Shown here: positions 29,277 through 37,858 of the stretch, piece by piece
Layout of the letters: every line of letters begins with the position of its first letter
How positions within the stretch are numbered: position 1 is the first letter of the stretch
Assembly (NCBI RefSeq): GCF_001750145.1
Contig: NZ_CP015732.1
Coordinates: 2,604,001-2,668,000 of the forward strand
Direction: 5' to 3'
Source: Arthrobacter sp. U41
GTDB taxonomy: Bacteria; Actinomycetota; Actinomycetes; Actinomycetales; Micrococcaceae
DNA length: 64,000 bases
Position numbers and translations under genes: made by a program
The notes under the pieces: generated by a model
The model's database searches: none
What the model was told of the DNA's origin: nothing
What the model saw: only the letters and a program-made list of their open reading frames with translations

Positions 29277-29314
29277 GTCTCATGACACATTTTCCCCGAT
29301 ACAGAAAATGAGAC
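29277..29314. promoter_or_regulatory. Nested inverted repeat just upstream of the FAD-oxidase gene
   Basis: GTCTCA (29277-29282) and CATTTTC (29288-29294) on the left correspond to GAAAATG (29304-29310) and TGAGAC (29309-29314) on the right. It is unusually A/T-rich for this DNA and ends 10 nt before the ATG. It is a candidate repressor operator overlapping the promoter. Confidence 0.4.
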
Positions 29315-29324
29315 GGTACACAAA

Positions 29325-30698
29325 ATGAACGGAAACAGTTTTGACAGCCTGCGCGGGCAGGTCCGCGGGCGGGTCATCACCCCGGACGACGAAGACTACG
29401 ACGCCGCGCGTGCAGTTTACAACGGGATGATCGACAAAAAACCGGCCGCCGTGGTCCGGGTATCCCAGGTGGCCGATGTCATTGCCAGCGTCAACTTCGC
29501 CCGGGACAACTCCCTGGACCTGGCCATCCGCGGGGGAGGGCACAGCGCCCCGGGCTTTGGCACCTGGGATGACGCGCTGGTCATCGACTTCGTCAACACC
29601 ACCGGCGTCCGGGTCGATCCGGCACATAACACGGCGAGGGCCGAAGCGGGCGCAACGTGGGCTGACTTCAACCACGCCACGCACGCCTTCGGGCTCGCGA
29701 CCCCCGGCGGAATCGTTGGTACGACCGGAGTCGCAGGGCTCACCCTCGGCGGGGGCATCGGTTATCTGAGCCGCAAATACGGGCTCAGCTGCGACAATCT
29801 CCTCTCGGCCGACGTCGTAACGGCAGAGGGGAAGTTCCTGACGGCCAGTGAAAGTGAAAACAACGATCTCTTCTGGGCGCTGCGCGGCGGCGGGGGGAAC
29901 TTCGGCGTTGTGACCTCGCTGGAATACCGGCTGCATCCCGTGGACATGGTCCACGCCGGCATCGTCGTCTACCCCCTGGAGCATGCTGAAACGGTGGCAA
30001 AGTTCTATCGGGACCACTTGCCGTCCTTGCCCGAAGAGCTGGGAGCCTTCCTGGGCTTCGCCCTCGGGCCCCCGGTGCCGTTCCTGCCCGGGGAGTGGCA
30101 CGGGAAGCCGGTGTGCGTGGTGGTGGGGATGTGGACCGGCGACCCGGCCGAGGGATCCGCCCGCTGGCAGCCGTTCCTCGGCGTCGCGCCGGTGGCCGGA
30201 TCCATGGTGGGGCCGATGCCCTACCCGGCCCTGAACCAGGCCTTCGACGCCCTGCTGCCCAAGGGGCTGCAAGGATACTGGAAAACGGCTTTCCTGACGG
30301 ATCTTAATGACGGTGCCATCAACGCCCACCTCCAATACGGGAGCCGAGTTCCCAGCGTGGAGACCGCCGTGCACATTCACCCACTCGATGGTGCAGTGCA
30401 GCGGGTGGCAGTCACGGACACGGCGTTCCCGCACCGGACGGTCAAGTTCGCACCGGTGATCGCGGGAATGTGGAGTGATCCCGCGGACAACGAAGCAAAC
30501 ATCGCCTGGGTACGGGAGTTCGCAGCCGCCCTGCGCCCCTACTCGGCGCCGGGTAGCTACATCAATTTCATGGACGGCGATGATCTGCCCGGAGTCGCGG
30601 AGAGCTACGGGCCGAACTACAAGCGCCTGCGGGAGGTCAAAGCCAAGTACGATCCGCAGAACCTCTTCCACGTCAACCAGAACATCACCCCTGCCTGA
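29325..30698 (+). CDS. FAD-binding PCMH-type oxidoreductase (berberine-bridge-like)
   Basis: A 457-residue flavoprotein with an N-terminal FAD_binding_4 domain and a C-terminal BBE-type region ending YDPQNLFHVNQNI. The flavin-attachment histidine lies in IRGGGHSAPGFGTWD near residue 71. The second covalent anchor used by bicovalent relatives, a Cys in the later loop, appears absent (PGGIVGTTGVAGLTLGGGIG). It probably oxidises a sugar, alcohol or aromatic substrate with O2. No signal peptide is evident. The gene stands alone behind a candidate operator. Confidence 0.87.
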   Translation: MNGNSFDSLRGQVRGRVITPDDEDYDAARAVYNGMIDKKPAAVVRVSQVADVIASVNFARDNSLDLAIRGGGHSAPGFGTWDDALVIDFVNTTGVRVDPAHNTARAEAGATWADFNHATHAFGLATPGGIVGTTGVAGLTLGGGIGYLSRKYGLSCDNLLSADVVTAEGKFLTASESENNDLFWALRGGGGNFGVVTSLEYRLHPVDMVHAGIVVYPLEHAETVAKFYRDHLPSLPEELGAFLGFALGPPVPFLPGEWHGKPVCVVVGMWTGDPAEGSARWQPFLGVAPVAGSMVGPMPYPALNQAFDALLPKGLQGYWKTAFLTDLNDGAINAHLQYGSRVPSVETAVHIHPLDGAVQRVAVTDTAFPHRTVKFAPVIAGMWSDPADNEANIAWVREFAAALRPYSAPGSYINFMDGDDLPGVAESYGPNYKRLREVKAKYDPQNLFHVNQNITPA

Positions 30699-30839
30699 CC
30701 GCACCGGGTGATCAGGGCGGGCGCCGGAGGACACCGCCGCCCGCCCCGACGTCGTGCGTCATATCTGCACCCGCCGCCTGCCCGGTCATAACGGCGCCGC
30801 GAAACGCCGTAAAGTCTTCGGCATGAGGTTGAACTGCTG

Positions 30840-32279
30840 ATGGGCGCCGGACATTCACACACCCCGCAAGGACACACGGCACCGACGCCCCAGGCGCTCG
30901 CCGCGCGGAAGAAAGCCAACCTCATCCTGGCCGCCATCCTGATCCCGCTGACGCTGTTGACGCTCGTGGCGATGGCGCTGCTGTGGCCCTCGGGCAGCAA
31001 AGAGGGGATCACCCTGGCCAGCCCTTACGCGGCCGCGCCGGGAGTCACGTTCGACACCGGGAAGATCCAGCGCGTTGTCACCGGCAGCTGCATGGACGCC
31101 GTCGCGCCGGAACAGACCGGTCCGGGCGCGGCACCGCAACAGGGGTCCGAATGCACGTTCGCGTTCACCGACCCGGACAAGGGCGGCAACCCCGTCAAGG
31201 TGGTCATCAACCCCGACGTCGCCAAATCCCACGGCGTGAAGGCCGGCGACAACATCCGCTACCTGAACCTCTCCAAGGCCCAGAGCGTCGAAGCCCAGGG
31301 CACACCCGCCTATATCTTCGTGGACTTTGTCCGGACCCTGCCGATCATCTTCCTGGCGGTGCTCTACGCCGTCGTCGTGATCGCGGTGGCGCGCTGGCGC
31401 GGGCTGCGGGCGCTGATCGGACTCGTCGGGGCATACGGCGTGCTGGTGTCCTTTATGCTTCCGGGACTGGTGGAGGGCAAGCCGCCGCTGCTGCTGGCGC
31501 TGGTGGGCTCCACGGTGATCATGATCGGCGTGCTGTACTTCGCCCACGGCTTCTCCGCCCGGACCTCGACGGCGCTGCTCGGCACCATGTTCGGCCTGGC
31601 CATAACCGCGCTGCTGGCGGCCTGGGCCACCGACGCCGCCAACCTCGCCGGGGTCGGCAGCCACGATTCCGCCACCCTCGCGAACATCTCGGGCAACATC
31701 TCCATCTCCGGCATCATCCTGTGCGGCCTCATCATCTCCGGGCTGGGTGTCCTGAACGACGTCACCATCACCCAGTCCTCGGCCGTGTGGGAACTCTGGG
31801 AACTGGCCCCCGGGACGTCCGCCCGCCAGCTCTTCACTTCCGCCATGCGGATCGGCCGGGACCACATCGCCTCCACCGTCTACACCATTGCGTTCGCCTA
31901 TGCCGGGGCCGCCCTGCCGGTGCTGATCCTGGTGATGCTCTACGAGCGGCCGCTGGGCGACGCACTGACCAGTGCCGAGCTGTCCGAGGAAGTGATCCGC
32001 ACGCTCGTGGGCTCCGTCGGCCTGGTCCTGGCGATCCCGGTCACCACGCTGATCGCCGTCCTGGTGGTCAAAGCAACAGGAATGAAGGCCGCCGGCGCCG
32101 GGAACGCCGTCCGCCGGCCCGGTGCCGCGGCACCGGTCAGCGCCCCGGTCAGTGCCCCGGCCGGCACTATCCCGGACGACGCCGGCCGGGAGCCGGAGGG
32201 CGATGCCGTCGACCCCGCCGGTGCCTTCGACAAGGCGCCGGCAGGGCGGCGGGGGCGCCGGGCCGCCGCACGGGACTGA
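30840..32279 (+). CDS. YibE/F family membrane protein
   Basis: A 479-residue protein. It has one N-terminal transmembrane helix (NLILAAILIPLTLLTLVAMALL, near residues 28-49), an extracytoplasmic domain (about 50-155), then at least seven helices with the YibE/F core (VYTIAFAYAGAALPVLILVM and TITQSSAVWELWE). The C-terminal 60 residues are polar and Ala/Pro-rich. The family's function is unknown, though some lactococcal members are linked to membrane transport. The ATG is preceded by GAGG at a long spacing. Only 64 nt separate it from dusB. Confidence 0.85.
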   Translation: MGAGHSHTPQGHTAPTPQALAARKKANLILAAILIPLTLLTLVAMALLWPSGSKEGITLASPYAAAPGVTFDTGKIQRVVTGSCMDAVAPEQTGPGAAPQQGSECTFAFTDPDKGGNPVKVVINPDVAKSHGVKAGDNIRYLNLSKAQSVEAQGTPAYIFVDFVRTLPIIFLAVLYAVVVIAVARWRGLRALIGLVGAYGVLVSFMLPGLVEGKPPLLLALVGSTVIMIGVLYFAHGFSARTSTALLGTMFGLAITALLAAWATDAANLAGVGSHDSATLANISGNISISGIILCGLIISGLGVLNDVTITQSSAVWELWELAPGTSARQLFTSAMRIGRDHIASTVYTIAFAYAGAALPVLILVMLYERPLGDALTSAELSEEVIRTLVGSVGLVLAIPVTTLIAVLVVKATGMKAAGAGNAVRRPGAAAPVSAPVSAPAGTIPDDAGREPEGDAVDPAGAFDKAPAGRRGRRAAARD

Positions 32280-32343
32280 CGTCGGGTTTCCACATAGCAG
32301 GCGCCGGTCGGGCCGATTTGCCCGGCTTTGAGACAATGAACGG

Positions 32344-33522
32344 GTGACTGTTGTAGCTACCCCTCCCGCCCCCAAGCTGGAACTCCCGCCCCTGAAGCTA
32401 GGCCCCCTCACGGTGGACACCCCCGTGATCCTCGCTCCGATGGCGGGCATTACCAACTCCGCGTTCCGCAGGCTCTGCCGTGAATACGGCGGCGGACTGT
32501 ACGTCGCGGAGATGGTCACCTCCCGCGCCCTCGTGGAGCGCACTCCGGAATCGCTGCGCATCATTGCCCACGACGACGACGAAAAGGTCCGGTCCGTCCA
32601 GCTTTACGGCGTGGACCCCGTCACCGTCGGCCAGGCCGTCCGGATGCTCGTCGAGGAAGACCGCGCGGACCACATCGATCTTAACTTCGGCTGCCCCGTG
32701 CCCAAGGTGACCCGGCGGGGCGGCGGGTCCGCCCTGCCCTGGAAGATCGACCTGTTCACCTCGATCGTCCGGACCGCGGTCAAGGAAGCCTCCAAGGGCA
32801 ACATCCCGCTGACCATCAAGATGCGCAAGGGCATTGACGAGGACCACCTCACCTACCTCGACGCCGGCCGGATCGCCCGCGATTCCGGGGTCGCCGCCGT
32901 TGCCCTCCATGGCCGCACCACGGCGCAGTTCTATTCCGGCCAGGCCGACTGGTCCGCGATTGCGCGGCTGCGCGAGGCCCTGCCGGACGTCCCGGTCCTC
33001 GGCAACGGCGACATCTGGTCCGCCGAAGACGCCATCCGCATGGTCCGGGAGACCGGAGTCGACGGTGTTGTGGTGGGCCGCGGCTGCCAGGGGCGCCCGT
33101 GGCTGTTCGGCGACCTCATGGCAGCCTTCGAAGGCAGCCAGGAGCGGCACACGCCGGACCTGCGAAAGGTCGCAGAGAGCGTCTACCGCCACGCCGAGCT
33201 GATGGTCGAGACCTTCGGCGACGAGGGCAAGGCGCTGCGTGAAATCCGCAAGCACATGGCCTGGTACTTCAAGGGCTACGTGGTCGGCGGCGAGCTGCGG
33301 ACCAAACTGGCGATGGTGACCAGCCTGGAAGTGCTCCGCGGGACCCTGGACCAGCTGGACCTGGATTCGCCGTACCCCGGAGGGGACGCCGAAGGCCCCC
33401 GCGGCCGTGCGGGCTCGCCAAAGAAGGTGGCCCTGCCCAAGGACTGGCTGCTGGACCGCAACATGGACGCCGAGCAGTCACGCGAGATCTGCCATGCGGA
33501 ACTGGACGTGTCCGGTGGCTGA
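32344..33522 (+). CDS. dusB: tRNA dihydrouridine synthase
   Basis: A 392-residue FMN enzyme that reduces specific uridines in the tRNA D-loop. Features are LAPMAGITNSAFRRLCREYG (residues about 31-50), the catalytic-cysteine motif DLNFGCPVPKVTRRGGGSAL near residue 117, and the FMN phosphate site GVVVGRGCQGRPWLFGDL near residue 240. The GTG start at 32344 fits the N-terminus. The end overlaps dgt by 8 nt, an operon typical of actinobacteria (dusB-dgt-dnaG). Confidence 0.93.
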   Translation: MTVVATPPAPKLELPPLKLGPLTVDTPVILAPMAGITNSAFRRLCREYGGGLYVAEMVTSRALVERTPESLRIIAHDDDEKVRSVQLYGVDPVTVGQAVRMLVEEDRADHIDLNFGCPVPKVTRRGGGSALPWKIDLFTSIVRTAVKEASKGNIPLTIKMRKGIDEDHLTYLDAGRIARDSGVAAVALHGRTTAQFYSGQADWSAIARLREALPDVPVLGNGDIWSAEDAIRMVRETGVDGVVVGRGCQGRPWLFGDLMAAFEGSQERHTPDLRKVAESVYRHAELMVETFGDEGKALREIRKHMAWYFKGYVVGGELRTKLAMVTSLEVLRGTLDQLDLDSPYPGGDAEGPRGRAGSPKKVALPKDWLLDRNMDAEQSREICHAELDVSGG

Positions 33523-34804
33523 AACCAGGACCACCGCCCCGGTGCTGGACGGCTATGTGGCCCGCGACACCGCCCGCTGGGTGGAGGAGCCGCCCAAGTC
33601 CACGTACCGCTCCGACTTCGAACGCGACCGTGCAAGGGTGCTGCACTCCTCGGCCCTGCGCCGGCTCGGGGCCAAGACCCAGGTCGTGGCCCCCGACACC
33701 GACGACTTCGTCCGCACCCGCCTCACCCACAGCCTCGAGGTGGCCCAGGTGGGCCGCGAGCTCGGCCGCGCCCTGGGCTGCGACCCCGACGTCGTGGACA
33801 CCGCCTGCCTCAGCCATGACCTTGGCCACCCGCCGTTTGGCCACAACGGCGAATCGGCCCTGAACGAGGTCGCCCACGCAATCGGCGGCTTCGAAGGCAA
33901 CGCCCAGACCCTGCGGCTGCTGACCCGGCTGGAGCCCAAGGTCCTTGCCCCCGACGGGCGCCCCGCCGGGCTCAACCTCACCCGCGCCAGCCTCGACGCC
34001 GCCGCGAAGTACCCGTGGTCGGCCGAGAACGCCCCCATCATCCACGGTGAGCGGACCAGCAAGTTCGGCGCCTACGAGGACGACCTGCCGATCTTCGGCT
34101 GGATCCGCGAGGACGCCCCGGACCGGCGCTCCTGCCTCGAAGCGCAGGTCATGGACCTCGCCGACGACATCTCCTACTCCGTGCACGACGTCGAGGACGC
34201 AATCGTCGCCGGGCACTTCCAGCTGCGCTGGATGGACAACCCGGACCACCGCGCCCGCGTTGTCGGCTATGCCAGGCAGTGGTACCTGCCGCGCAACGAC
34301 CCCGCCGCGATTGACGCCGCCCTCGCCCGGCTGGAAGCCACCAGCGTGTGGGTCCGCGAGGCCGACGGCAGCCGCAAATCGATGGCAGCGCTCAAGGACA
34401 TGACCAGCCAGCTGATCGGCCGGTTCTGCCAGAGTGCACTGGCGTCCACCCGCGCGGTCTACGGCCCGGAGAACCTGACCCGCTACAACGCGGAGCTGAT
34501 CGTGCCGGACGAAACCGTGATGGAAATCGCCGTGATGAAGGGCCTGGCCACCACCTTCGTGATGACCACCGAGCACCGGCGGCCCATCTACGAGCGCCAG
34601 CGGGAGGTCCTCCACGCCCTCGTCACCGCCCTCAGCGCCACCGGGGACCGCCATCTGGAGCCGATGTTCGCAGCCGACTGGCGCGACGCGGCGGACGACG
34701 GCGCGCGGCTGCGTGTCGTGATCGACCAGGTCGCGTCCCTGACCGACGGCTCCGCGCTGGCCATGTACGAGCGGCTCGTGGGCAGCCTCCCGTCGCTGTG
34801 GTGA
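33515..34804 (+). CDS. dgt: Deoxyguanosinetriphosphate triphosphohydrolase-like protein
   Basis: A 429-residue HD-superfamily enzyme that removes triphosphate from dNTPs. The metal ligands are in TRLTHSLEVAQVGREL (His), CLSHDLGHPPFGHNGE (HD, near residue 102), and MDLADDISYSVHDVED (Asp). The start is the GTG at 33515 inside the 3' end of dusB (8-nt overlap). The open frame extends upstream, but those codons overlap dusB and are not conserved-looking. dnaG follows after 73 nt, linking dNTP control and replication. Confidence 0.93.
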   Translation: MAETRTTAPVLDGYVARDTARWVEEPPKSTYRSDFERDRARVLHSSALRRLGAKTQVVAPDTDDFVRTRLTHSLEVAQVGRELGRALGCDPDVVDTACLSHDLGHPPFGHNGESALNEVAHAIGGFEGNAQTLRLLTRLEPKVLAPDGRPAGLNLTRASLDAAAKYPWSAENAPIIHGERTSKFGAYEDDLPIFGWIREDAPDRRSCLEAQVMDLADDISYSVHDVEDAIVAGHFQLRWMDNPDHRARVVGYARQWYLPRNDPAAIDAALARLEATSVWVREADGSRKSMAALKDMTSQLIGRFCQSALASTRAVYGPENLTRYNAELIVPDETVMEIAVMKGLATTFVMTTEHRRPIYERQREVLHALVTALSATGDRHLEPMFAADWRDAADDGARLRVVIDQVASLTDGSALAMYERLVGSLPSLW

Positions 34805-34877
34805 CAGGCCCCGTGACGTTGCCCGCAGTGTCCGGCTTTGCGCTCTTCCTGTCGGGGCGCGGTACTAGGATGGCACT

Positions 34878-36839
34878 GTGGCAGGCCTGATCAAACGCGA
34901 AGACATCGACGAAGTACGCCAGCGCACGGACATCAAGGAAGTTGTCGACGGCTACGTAACGCTCAAGGTCGCCGGACTGGGCTCCTACAAAGGTCTCTGC
35001 CCCTTCCATGACGAACGTTCGCCCTCATTCACCGTCCGTCCCCAGGTGGGCCGTTACCACTGCTTCGGATGCGGCGAGGACGGCGACGTCATCTCCTTCG
35101 TGCAGAAACTGGACCACACGACGTTCCATGAGGCCGTGGAAAAACTGGCCTCCCGGATCGGCTTCGAGCTCCGGTACGAGGACGGCGGCTCCGGCCCGAA
35201 CCGCGAGGAGGTCGGCCGGCGGCAGCGTCTGCTCGACGCCCACAAGGTCGCGGACGAGTTCTTCCGTGCCCAGCTGCTGACCCCGGGAGCCACCGAAGGC
35301 CGCAACTTCCTGCATGACCGCGGCTTCGACCGTGCCGCAGCCGACCAGTTCGGCGTCGGGTACGCCCCGCAGGGCTGGGACTCGCTGCTCAAGCACCTTC
35401 GCGGGAAGGGCTACACCGACCCCGAACTGAAGCTCACGGGGATGTTCTCCGAAGGCGGCCGGGGGATTTACGACCGTTTCCGCGGCCGGCTGATCTGGCC
35501 AATCCGCGACATTGCCGGGGAAACCATCGGGTTCGGTGCCCGCAAGCTCTACGAGGACGACCAGGGCCCCAAATACCTGAACACCCCCGAGACCACGCTG
35601 TACAAGAAGTCGCAGGTCCTCTACGGGATCGACCTCGCTAAGCGCAACATCGCCAAGGACCGCCAGATCGTCGTCGTGGAGGGCTACACCGATGTGATGG
35701 CCTGCCACCTCGCCGGGATCACGACGGCGGTCGCCACCTGCGGCACGGCGTTCGGGACCGAGCACATCAAGATCGCCCGCCGGCTGCTTTCCGACGACGG
35801 CAGCGGCGGCGAAGTCATCTTCACCTTCGACGGCGACGCCGCCGGCCAGAAAGCGGCCCTGCGGGCCTTCGAGGAGGACCAGCGCTTCGTGGCGCAGACC
35901 TATGTTGCCGTGGAGCCCAACGGGGCGGACCCCTGTGAGCTGCGTCAGTCCAAGGGAGACGCCGCCGTGCGGGACCTGATCGGCACCCGGCGCCCGCTGT
36001 TTGAATTCGCCATCCGCGCCGCGCTGAAACGCCACAATCTGGACACGGTTGAGGGCAGGATCGCCGCCCTGCGGGAATCCGCCCCGGTCGTCGCGCAGAT
36101 CCGCGACGCCGCGATTCGTCCCGGCTACGTCCGGGAGCTGTCCGGTTGGCTGGGCATGCCGGTCGAGGAAGTCAGCCGCGCGGTCGGTGCCGCGGCCAAG
36201 CGGGCGGCCCAGCCGCAGGCGGGCGGGTCCGGCACCGGCCAGTACCAGGCGCAGGGCAACGGCCCCGGCCGCGGCACGGGCCCAGGATACGTTTCAGTGA
36301 CCGGCGGGGGATCGGCCCCGGGGGTGGCGCCCCTGCCGCCGTCGGCCGCGCTGCAGTCCTTCAACCGCCCGGACCCGCGCGACCCCGTGGCCGCGATGGA
36401 ACGGCAGGCCCTGGAGGTCGCCCTGCAGCAGCCGGTGATGCTGGAAGGGGAGACCTGGCAGCGTTTCTCCGATGCGAGGTTCTCGACGCCGGCCTACCTG
36501 GCCATCCACGAGGCCATCCGGGCCACCGGGCTGGCGTTCGCGGGTGATCCGGTGCGCTGGGTGGAACAGCTGCTGCAGGAGGTTCCCGAGCCGCTTCGCC
36601 CGCTTGTATCGGAGCTTGCCGTGGTGCCGCTGCCGGCCAGCACCGCCGACGGCGCGCTGCGCTACTGCCGGGACATCCTCGCACGGCTGTTCGAACTGCA
36701 GATCACCCGGGTCAAGGCTGAAAAGATGGGACAGCTGCAGCGCCTGGACGCTTCCGCCGTCCCGGAGGAGTTCCAGCGGCTGAACCGCGAGCTGATGCAG
36801 TTGGAGATGGAGCGGCGTTCGCTGCGATCAGAGGCCTGA
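34878..36839 (+). CDS. dnaG: DNA primase
   Basis: A 653-residue replication primase. The N-terminal zinc finger is CPFHDERSPSFTV...YHCFGCGEDGD (residues about 40-65). The RNA polymerase core contains YDRFRGRLIWPIRD. The TOPRIM motifs are VVEGYTDVMACH (Glu near residue 270) and FTFDGDAAGQKAAL (Asp pair). A flexible Gly/Pro-rich linker (residues about 445-485) precedes the C-terminal helicase-binding domain. The GTG at 34878 is the only suitable start. Family length is about 580-660. Confidence 0.96.
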   Translation: MAGLIKREDIDEVRQRTDIKEVVDGYVTLKVAGLGSYKGLCPFHDERSPSFTVRPQVGRYHCFGCGEDGDVISFVQKLDHTTFHEAVEKLASRIGFELRYEDGGSGPNREEVGRRQRLLDAHKVADEFFRAQLLTPGATEGRNFLHDRGFDRAAADQFGVGYAPQGWDSLLKHLRGKGYTDPELKLTGMFSEGGRGIYDRFRGRLIWPIRDIAGETIGFGARKLYEDDQGPKYLNTPETTLYKKSQVLYGIDLAKRNIAKDRQIVVVEGYTDVMACHLAGITTAVATCGTAFGTEHIKIARRLLSDDGSGGEVIFTFDGDAAGQKAALRAFEEDQRFVAQTYVAVEPNGADPCELRQSKGDAAVRDLIGTRRPLFEFAIRAALKRHNLDTVEGRIAALRESAPVVAQIRDAAIRPGYVRELSGWLGMPVEEVSRAVGAAAKRAAQPQAGGSGTGQYQAQGNGPGRGTGPGYVSVTGGGSAPGVAPLPPSAALQSFNRPDPRDPVAAMERQALEVALQQPVMLEGETWQRFSDARFSTPAYLAIHEAIRATGLAFAGDPVRWVEQLLQEVPEPLRPLVSELAVVPLPASTADGALRYCRDILARLFELQITRVKAEKMGQLQRLDASAVPEEFQRLNRELMQLEMERRSLRSEA

Positions 36840-36918
36840 GTGTTCCGGGCCCGGCAGTCCCGCCCGGGGGCAATTTCACTTCCCGGCCGGGTGTTTGCTA
36901 GGCTTGTATCCGCTTCAT

Positions 36919-36991
36919 TCCTCCTTAGCTCAATTGGCAGAGCATTCGACTGTTAATCGAAGGGTTGCTGGTTCAAGTCCAGCAGGAGGAG
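36919..36991 (+). tRNA. tRNA-Asn (GTT)
   Basis: A complete 73-nt cloverleaf. The acceptor TCCTCCT pairs with AGGAGGA, the D-stem is GCTC/GAGC, and the anticodon arm is TTCGA-CTGTTAA-TCGAA with anticodon GTT. The T-arm is GCTGG/CCAGC with TTCAAGT, and the discriminator is G. CCA is not encoded. An identical copy lies at 37127. Confidence 0.97.
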
Positions 36992-36997
36992 CGCGCA

Positions 36998-37033
36998 GTC
37001 CCCGTCCCGGGTCACCGGGACGGGGACTTTTTT
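36998..37033 (+). terminator. Rho-independent terminator of the first tRNA-Asn
   Basis: A perfect 13-bp hairpin (36998-37010 with 37015-37027, loop GTCA) is followed directly by TTTTTT (37028-37033). This is a textbook intrinsic terminator, 6 nt after the tRNA. Confidence 0.95.
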
Positions 37034-37126
37034 GTACCCGGAGGGGGTATCGTGCGGATTCGAGGGGAGGGCGGCGGGCCGATTTCCTAAGCGGGAAAAC
37101 CTTTGCTAATGTCATACCTGCTTCAT

Positions 37127-37199
37127 TCCTCCTTAGCTCAATTGGCAGAGCATTCGACTGTTAATCGAAGGGTTGCTGGTTCAAGTCCAGCAGGAGGAG
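37127..37199 (+). tRNA. tRNA-Asn (GTT), second identical copy
   Basis: Same 73-nt sequence as the copy at 36919. It also shares the upstream context GCTTCATTCCTCC. A preceding TTTGCTA occurs near both genes, suggesting separate but duplicated promoters. The intergenic DNA between the copies is otherwise different. Confidence 0.97.
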
Positions 37200-37205
37200 C
37201 GGACG

Positions 37206-37246
37206 GGTCCCGCGGCCGGTGATAAACCGGCTGCGGGACCTTTTTT
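37206..37246 (+). terminator. Rho-independent terminator of the second tRNA-Asn
   Basis: A 15-bp stem with one mismatch (37206-37220 with 37226-37240, loop GATAA) is followed by TTTTTT (37241-37246). Its sequence differs from the first tRNA's terminator. Confidence 0.95.
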
Positions 37247-37273
37247 GTGTCCTCTTACGGCGGCTCTTGGGGG

Positions 37274-37681
37274 TTAGACGAAGTACATCTCCACCTGCAG
37301 GAACCGCTCGGCCTCCGCCACGGCTCCCTGGAAGGCCTCGAGTTCGGTGGGGGACTTCCGCGGTTCGCGCGGGTGCCACTCGTGCGGGGCAGAGTGGATC
37401 TGGGTGAAGCCAGCGCCGGGCGGGGCGTAGAAGATGCCGAAGCGCTGCACGGGCCATTCGGGGGAGGACTCGGGTGCAACCAGGAGCGCCGAATCGGAGG
37501 CCGGGTTGTACCACTGGGCGATCGGGCGCCGGCGGTCCTCGGTAAACAGGCCGGCCGCGAAGAGAGCCGCCGACTGCTGGCTGGCCTGGCTGCACAAACG
37601 ATCCCACCACAGTGGCAGGATTCCGGTGTCGCACCGCTGCCACGTGGCCGGTAGGGGCGGATGATCCTGCCAGTGGGGCAC
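37274..37681 (-). CDS. Hypothetical protein, possibly leaderless
   Basis: A 135-residue protein I do not recognise, without signal peptide or membrane helix and rich in Trp, Pro and Arg. Segments such as GILPLWWDRLCSQASQQSAALFAAGLF, WYNPASDSALLVAPES and RFGIFYAPPGAGFTQIHSAP look like real folded-protein sequence. The end (ELEAFQGAVAEAERFLQVEM) is helical. The start is uncertain: GTG at 37681 has no Shine-Dalgarno but a GATAAAG -10-like element 6-12 nt upstream, consistent with leaderless translation. An upstream in-frame start at 37825 would run through a long palindrome and is unlikely. Confidence 0.6.
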   Translation of the reverse strand: MPHWQDHPPLPATWQRCDTGILPLWWDRLCSQASQQSAALFAAGLFTEDRRRPIAQWYNPASDSALLVAPESSPEWPVQRFGIFYAPPGAGFTQIHSAPHEWHPREPRKSPTELEAFQGAVAEAERFLQVEMYFV

Positions 37682-37749
37682 ATCTACAACTTTATCGCCC
37701 GGGCTCGGACGGGAACAGGGCCGAAGGCCAGCACCGCGGTCGTTCCCCC

Positions 37750-37830
37750 GGGACATGCCCCGCGCCGGGCCTGGCGCATGGACATCGTGCGCATATGCCC
37801 ACTCCTGCACGCTAGGACTGGGCATGTCCC
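37750..37830. repeat. Long imperfect inverted repeat (GGGACATGCCC arms)
   Basis: GGGACATGCCC (37750-37760) is the exact inverted complement of GGGCATGTCCC (37820-37830). Between them are further GCGCATG/CATATGC-type near-palindromes. It occupies the gap between the Bcr/CflA gene end and the hypothetical gene. CCCGGGACATGCCC at 37747-37760 is identical to 29044-29057. Confidence 0.6.
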
Positions 37831-37858
37831 GCGGGCTGGGGCATGCGGGAAGGGCGGG

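Noticed and set aside
36919..37199. The tRNA-Asn pair as a possible attachment site for an integrated element.
   Set aside because: No integrase, phage or plasmid genes and no 3'-end tRNA fragment lie nearby. The flanks are ordinary chromosomal genes.
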